DNA from: JALUZX01 sp964561605
Lineage (GTDB): Bacteria > Planctomycetota > UBA1135 > JALUZX01
DNA length: 64,000 nucleotides
Direction of reading: 5' to 3'
Assembly (NCBI GenBank): GCA_964561605.1
Contig: CAZLQD010000051.1
Coordinates: 1-64,000 of the forward strand
Shown here piece by piece: positions 59,913-64,000 of the stretch (the first letter of the stretch is position 1; each line of letters opens with the position of its first letter). The notes below the pieces were generated by a model. It made no database searches and had not been told where the DNA came from. It worked only from the letters and a program-made list of their open reading frames with translations. Position numbers and translations under genes: made by a program.

Positions 59913-62026
59913 TTCCTTCCTTCCCCGGAGATCTTCACCCGGAGGTCTTCCACTTCCATGGTCCAGGTCTTCTCCCCCCTGCGGAACCGCTCCACCAGGT
60001 AGGGATGTCTCAGGTTCCCCACCTCCCGGTAGTCCTGGAAGGTGTCCCTCACCCTTCCCCCTGGGAGGAAGTGGTCCATGACCCGGACCAGGCCGCTGCG
60101 TGGATCGATGGAGAGGTAGACCGCCTTGGGCCCTCTTTCGCCCAGGAGGATCCGGACCAGGGAGACTCCCTGGAAGTCCTCCGTTCCCACGATCCTTGCC
60201 TGGGCCTTGGCGGGATCCAGCCGGGAGAGGAACCAGAGAGGGTCGCTCTCCAGGTCCCCTTTGAGGAGTTCCACGCTTTCGGGAGGCATGGGGAGGGTCT
60301 TCCCTCCTGAGACCATCTTCCCCGAGAGAGAACCTTCGGGAAGGATGAACCGCACCGTAGTCCCCAGGACGCGCCGGGTCCTTTCCAGCCCTTCTTGGGA
60401 GATCTTCCAGGTCTGCCTCTCCCGGAACCCGCCGGGCCACAGGAAGGTGGCGGTGATCTCCAGGCTTTCCAGCCTCCCCAGGAGGGAAGGGCCTCCCAGG
60501 GCCCGGACGGCCTGGGAGAGGAGAGCCCTGGCCCGGGCGATCTCCTGGGCCCGGGCCTTACCTTCCGGGAGTGGAGCCGGAGGGGGCTCCTTGGAGGTTC
60601 CCGGGATTTCGGGCTCTCCCGCCAGGATCATGGCCCGGGAGAAGGCCGAGCCCCTCCGGGCCTCCCGTGGCCCCTGGGCCAGGATCCAGGCCCGGTTGGG
60701 CAGGAAGGCCGGGGCGGCCCGGCGGAGATCGGAGAGGGTGGTCCGCACCAGGGCCTCTCTCAGGGCCTGGAGGGGGGGCGTCTGTTGGGCCACGCCTCCA
60801 GGGGTGGCGGCCACCTGGAGCAACCTGGGGAGGAGGCGGGAGGGGTCCCGGCAGACCAGGGCCTCTTCGGCGAGGGCGCCCAGGCGGGCGCGCTGGGCTT
60901 CCGTCCGGGTGATCGGGTTCTGGGTCAGTCCCCCCAGGGTGTCCACTACGATCTCCAGGGCCCTGGGAAGGGATTCGGGGGGGATTCCTTCCACCTGGTA
61001 GATCCGCAGGGCCAGGTTCGGGGCAAGGTGGAGGACCCGGCTCCGGTAGGAGTCGAAGGCGATCCCTCCCGCCTGGAGGGCCGCGGGAAGCCTCCCTTCC
61101 CCTCTTTCCCCCGAGAGGACCCGGGAGAGGACCCGGAAAGGCCCCCACCAGGGTGAGCCCAGGGAGCCCAGGGGGAGGAAGAGGGAGAGGAGTGTGGGCC
61201 TGGCCCTGGCCCGGTCGCTCCAGAAGAGACCGGGCTGGGGAAAGGAGGGCATGGGGGGAATGGGTGCCGGCCTGGGGTCCTGCCAGAGGGCCATGGTCCG
61301 GTCCAGGGCCTCCTGGATCTTCTTCCTGGAGAGGGGGCCGCAAAAGGCCAGGGCCGTCCACCTGGGGTGGAAGGCCTTGGAATGCCAGTCCCGCATTTCC
61401 AGGGGGGAGGGGATGTCTTCCTCGGAGGTCGGTAGGCCTTCCCCCGTGGGGGGCATGTTCCCCCCGGGCGAAGCCAGGACGGGCCAGGTCCGGATCCGCC
61501 GCTCCAGCTCTTTCAGGCCCCTGGCCAGGGCGAACCTCTCGTATGCGGGGGTGAGGATGAGTTGCTCCAGGCGGAGGAGGCCGGGCGCCAGGTTGGCCGG
61601 CGGGATCTCGAGGGTGAGCTCCATGGCCCCGTCCCGCCAGTCCCCCCGGATCCTCCCTCCCAGGGCCTCGACGGCCAGGGTGTAGGCCTCCCCCCGGAGG
61701 TTGAGGGCCCCGCCCTCCACCAGTGAGAGGGCCGCCAGGGCGGGCCTCCACCTGGGGATGGGAGAGCCCAGGGGGGAGAGGCGGATCACCACCCTCTCCA
61801 GGGTCTGGTCCTTCAGGACGGCCCCCGCCCAGGAGAGTCCCGAGGGAAGGGCCCCCTGGAAGGAGGGGGGCGCGTCCCCCGGCGGGGAAGGAAGGAGGGG
61901 CGTCGGCGGAGGAAGGCCCGCCGCCACCAGTTCGAAGGGGGATGCAGGCTTCTTCGGCTTGGGCGGCGGGGGGCTTCCGCAGGATCCCGCCAGGAGAAGA
62001 GCCAGGAGGAGAGGGGACCTCTTCAC
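59909..62026 (-). CDS. M16-like lipoprotein lacking the zinc motif
   Basis: A 705-residue exported protein with signal KRSPLLLALLLAGSCGS, probably lipidated at the cysteine. Residues about 60-440 follow the M16 (insulinase/pitrilysin) layout (ALAALSLVEGGALNLRGEAY, MRDWHSKAFHPRWTALAFCG, RVLSGERGEGRLPAALQAGG), but no HxxEH is present where LSLVEGG lies. From about 500 to the end a separate beta-rich domain (LESLEITATFLWPGGFRERQ, YLSIDPRSGLVRVMDHFL) resembles outer-membrane lipoprotein-sorting folds. It would be the non-catalytic partner of an M16 pair. The GTG overlaps the stop of the gene before (GTGA). Confidence 0.7.
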   Translation of the reverse strand: MKRSPLLLALLLAGSCGSPPPPKPKKPASPFELVAAGLPPPTPLLPSPPGDAPPSFQGALPSGLSWAGAVLKDQTLERVVIRLSPLGSPIPRWRPALAALSLVEGGALNLRGEAYTLAVEALGGRIRGDWRDGAMELTLEIPPANLAPGLLRLEQLILTPAYERFALARGLKELERRIRTWPVLASPGGNMPPTGEGLPTSEEDIPSPLEMRDWHSKAFHPRWTALAFCGPLSRKKIQEALDRTMALWQDPRPAPIPPMPSFPQPGLFWSDRARARPTLLSLFLPLGSLGSPWWGPFRVLSRVLSGERGEGRLPAALQAGGIAFDSYRSRVLHLAPNLALRIYQVEGIPPESLPRALEIVVDTLGGLTQNPITRTEAQRARLGALAEEALVCRDPSRLLPRLLQVAATPGGVAQQTPPLQALREALVRTTLSDLRRAAPAFLPNRAWILAQGPREARRGSAFSRAMILAGEPEIPGTSKEPPPAPLPEGKARAQEIARARALLSQAVRALGGPSLLGRLESLEITATFLWPGGFRERQTWKISQEGLERTRRVLGTTVRFILPEGSLSGKMVSGGKTLPMPPESVELLKGDLESDPLWFLSRLDPAKAQARIVGTEDFQGVSLVRILLGERGPKAVYLSIDPRSGLVRVMDHFLPGGRVRDTFQDYREVGNLRHPYLVERFRRGEKTWTMEVEDLRVKISGEGRK

Positions 62027-63549
62027 TTCCGTCCTCCCGGATTTTCCGGTCCTTCCAGGAGCACCAGGTTCCTGTTCTTCGGCTGGAAGATGCGCCGGGC
62101 CAGGTCCAGGACTTCTTTCCCCGTCACGGCCCGGACTTGGGCGGGAAGATCCCACCAGGCCAGGGCTCCCCGCCCGCAGGCCTCCTCCTCGGCCAGGATG
62201 GAGGCGAGGCGGGAGGGAGAATCCCTTTCCTCCTGCAGGTCCGCCAGGACCCGCCCCTTGGCCAGCTCCACCTCCTCGGGCTTGGGAGCCCAGGTGGGAA
62301 GGAACTGGAGCAGGGTCTCGGCGGCCTGGGAGGGTTTGTCCCCTTCCCGGGGGGTGAGCTCCACGAGGAAGAGGGCCGGCGAACCCGGCCCGGGAAAGGG
62401 CGCCTCCACGAGGACGTCCCGGAAGAGGCCCCGGTCCCTGGCCAGGAGGGCCGGGATCCAACCGGTGGCCTGGTTCCCAAGGAGCTGGACCAGGACCCGG
62501 AGAGCGGCCCGGCCGGTCTTCCCGGGGAGGCGCCAGCCCAGGAGGGCACCTTCCTCGCCTTTCTCCACCTGGGCATGCAGAGTCCGGGGACCTTCCTGGG
62601 GCGGCTCGGAAGGAGGGGTCAGGGGAAGGGGCCGGGTGGAAGAGGGGAGCTTCCTTCCCCAGAGTTCACGGATCAGCCGGTCCAGGCCCGGGGAGACGGG
62701 TCCCACCAGGGCAAGGACGACTCGTTCCGGGAGGACCTCCCGCGACCAGAAGGCCTGGGCCTTGCTCCAGAGGATGGGGCCCGGGCCTGGGAGGGCCAGG
62801 TAGCGCCGCCTGGGATGGATCCGGAAGGCCTCTCCCAAAAGGAGGCTCCTTCCCCGGAGGCGGGAATCCTCCCGCAAGGCTCGACTCCGGCGGGCCCGCC
62901 AGCTCCGGGAGTCCTCCACGACCCTCCTCAGGGCGGGGCACCGGAAACGGACGGCCTCCAGGGAGAGGAAGCGTCCTGCATGAGAAGAAGGGATGGCGAG
63001 CTTCAAGCCGAAACCGGAGACGTCAGCCCAGGTGGCGATCCCGGCGGCGCCGTCTCCTTCGAGCCTGGCAAGCCAGGCCAGGGGCCGGGTCTGCTCCAGC
63101 AGGAGCCGGTCCAGGTCGTTCCTTCGTTTCTCCAGGTCGAGAGAGGGGGCCTTTCCCTGGAGCCTGGCCCGGGCCTCTTCTTCCAGGAGCTTGTCCCGCC
63201 TGGCGAGCCACCTCCTCTCCTTCTCCCACCCCGGGCTTCCCAGGGCCCAGGTGCCGTGGAGGCTCTCTTCGGCCAGGACCTGGGAGATCCCCTCCTCGCC
63301 GATTCCTTCCGATGCCGTGCCCGCCGCGACGAACGTGGCGGCGAAGGTGAGGAATTCGCCGGGTCTTTCCAGGAGGACGAAGCGGACCCCGGAAGGAAGG
63401 GAGAGGATCCTGGGTGGTTTCCCCCCGCCGGGAGGCCGGCCCTTTCCCGGGGGCGGTTCCTGGGTGGGAGCGAGAGCGGAGAGGAGGAGCAACGACACCA
63501 TCGGGCCGAGGCGCCGGCCCGGGATCCTGGTTCTCCTGGAGCGGATCAT
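62023..63549 (-). CDS. M16-like exported protein with degenerate active site
   Basis: A 508-residue exported protein (signal MVSLLLLSALAPTQ after a basic start). It aligns with M16 peptidase alpha subunits: LPSGVRFVLLERPGEFLTFA, then GTASEGIGEEGISQVLAEES in place of the zinc motif. The canonical HLLEH reads QVLAE, so both histidines and the catalytic glutamate are replaced. A charged helical insert (about 110-175) and the later FRIHPRRRYLALPGPGPI and LPERVVLALVGPVSPG are typical for the family. With its neighbour it forms the usual two-subunit pair, but neither appears able to bind zinc. It lies 16 nt after lpxA. Confidence 0.72.
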   Translation of the reverse strand: MIRSRRTRIPGRRLGPMVSLLLLSALAPTQEPPPGKGRPPGGGKPPRILSLPSGVRFVLLERPGEFLTFAATFVAAGTASEGIGEEGISQVLAEESLHGTWALGSPGWEKERRWLARRDKLLEEEARARLQGKAPSLDLEKRRNDLDRLLLEQTRPLAWLARLEGDGAAGIATWADVSGFGLKLAIPSSHAGRFLSLEAVRFRCPALRRVVEDSRSWRARRSRALREDSRLRGRSLLLGEAFRIHPRRRYLALPGPGPILWSKAQAFWSREVLPERVVLALVGPVSPGLDRLIRELWGRKLPSSTRPLPLTPPSEPPQEGPRTLHAQVEKGEEGALLGWRLPGKTGRAALRVLVQLLGNQATGWIPALLARDRGLFRDVLVEAPFPGPGSPALFLVELTPREGDKPSQAAETLLQFLPTWAPKPEEVELAKGRVLADLQEERDSPSRLASILAEEEACGRGALAWWDLPAQVRAVTGKEVLDLARRIFQPKNRNLVLLEGPENPGGRK

Positions 63550-63565
63550 GGCAGGGCCCGGCCCC

Positions 63566-64000
63566 CTATTCTCCAGAGTGGAGTTTCGGTTTCCTGGACA
63601 GGCATACGCCTCGCTTGGAGGTGGAAACGAATTCCAGGAGGGTGTTCACCTCCTCGCAGGGAGGGACTTCCCTCTGGACCTTCTTCACCAGTTCCTCCAG
63701 TTCGAAGGGCGGCTCGGTGAAGAAGAGGATCCTGAAGGCCTTCCGCAGGGAATGGATCACCTCCTGGGGGACGCCTCTCCTCTCCAGGCCCACCCGGTTC
63801 AGGCCGATCAGGCTCGCCCGGTCGCCCTGGACGAGGCCGTAGGGGGGGACGTCCCGGGAGGCCATGGCGCCGGCGCCGAGCATGGCCATGGTCCCCACGC
63901 GTCCGAACTGGTGGACGGCGCTCATGGCCCCGGCGGTGACCTTGTCCTGGATCTCCACGTGGCCCGCGATGGAGGTCAGGTTGGAGAGCACCACCTGGTT
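63566..64000 (-). CDS. lpxA: UDP-N-acetylglucosamine acyltransferase LpxA (5' end outside window)
   Basis: The C-terminal 144 or so residues of LpxA, which adds the first acyl chain in lipid A synthesis. Left-handed beta-helix repeats are visible (LTSIAGHVEIQDKVTAGAMS, AVHQFGRVGTMAMLGAGAMA), with AVHQFGRVG containing the conserved histidine region, then DVPPYGLVQGDRASLIGLNR and the helical C-terminus RRGVPQEVIHSLRKAFRILF. The start lies to the right of the window. It is followed by two M16-like genes in the same direction. Confidence 0.92.
   Translation of the reverse strand, partial: NQVVLSNLTSIAGHVEIQDKVTAGAMSAVHQFGRVGTMAMLGAGAMASRDVPPYGLVQGDRASLIGLNRVGLERRGVPQEVIHSLRKAFRILFFTEPPFELEELVKKVQREVPPCEEVNTLLEFVSTSKRGVCLSRKPKLHSGE

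Overview
The window is about 64 kb of very GC-rich, gene-dense bacterial DNA. Start codons are often GTG or TTG and many genes overlap by 4 nt. Kdo, lipid A and LPS-core genes (kdsB, lpxA, two WaaP-type kinases, several glycosyltransferases), outer-membrane-type proteins and lipoproteins point to a diderm organism. The mix of DUF1844, DUF4388, DUF4091 and GH116 proteins, a roadblock/MglA cluster, a lysine-repeat histone-H1-like protein and a B12-dependent ribonucleotide reductase makes me favour a Planctomycetota-like lineage. That placement is inference; there is no rRNA here to test it.

Layout. 1-689 is a gene-free block of structured repeats. 690-6190 (minus) is a tightly overlapped glycosyltransferase/WaaP-kinase operon. 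6292-7991 (plus) carries mazG and folD, the latter with altered cyclohydrolase residues. 8012-9853 is a secreted protein of unknown role. 10010-18667 (plus) is a carbohydrate-active cluster: DUF4091 protein, FAD oxidoreductase, membrane-anchored barrel-like protein and LamG-GH116. 18690-22649 (minus) holds a hybrid histidine kinase and larE. 22788-25341 (minus) is a cobalamin riboswitch followed by two secreted proteins. 25423-28872 (minus) is sirtuin, NapH-like polyferredoxin and an SGNH-like lipoprotein. 29519-30136 is a second repeat block built from the same structured element as 1-689.

30137-35166 (minus) is the glycine cleavage set gcvH-gcvPA-gcvPB with a lipoyl/octanoyl transferase and an HDOD protein. 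35480-41824 (plus) is a five-gene module of a membrane-spanning DUF4388-TPR-PEGA-PQQ protein, three roadblock-type proteins and an MglA GTPase with its own C-terminal membrane anchor. Then come rpmB, the histone-like gene, metG, a HEAT-repeat exported protein, a LysM protein, a second WaaP/RIO-like kinase and an ICMT-like methyltransferase. 50271-53644 (plus) is a lipoprotein gene, kdsB, pyrG and a DUF1844 gene, followed by tRNA-Thr(CGU), a BtpA-like gene, nrdJ and an outer-membrane-barrel-like gene. The right end (minus) is lpxA (cut by the window edge), two M16-like proteins that both lack the zinc motif, and an MqnA/MqnD-like protein.

The items most worth follow-up are: (1) the covarying stem-loop element shared by the two repeat blocks; (2) the B12-riboswitch-controlled pair of exported proteins with no recognised transporter; (3) the membrane-tethered MglA/roadblock module; (4) the unusual FolD active site; and (5) the M16-like pair without metal ligands.
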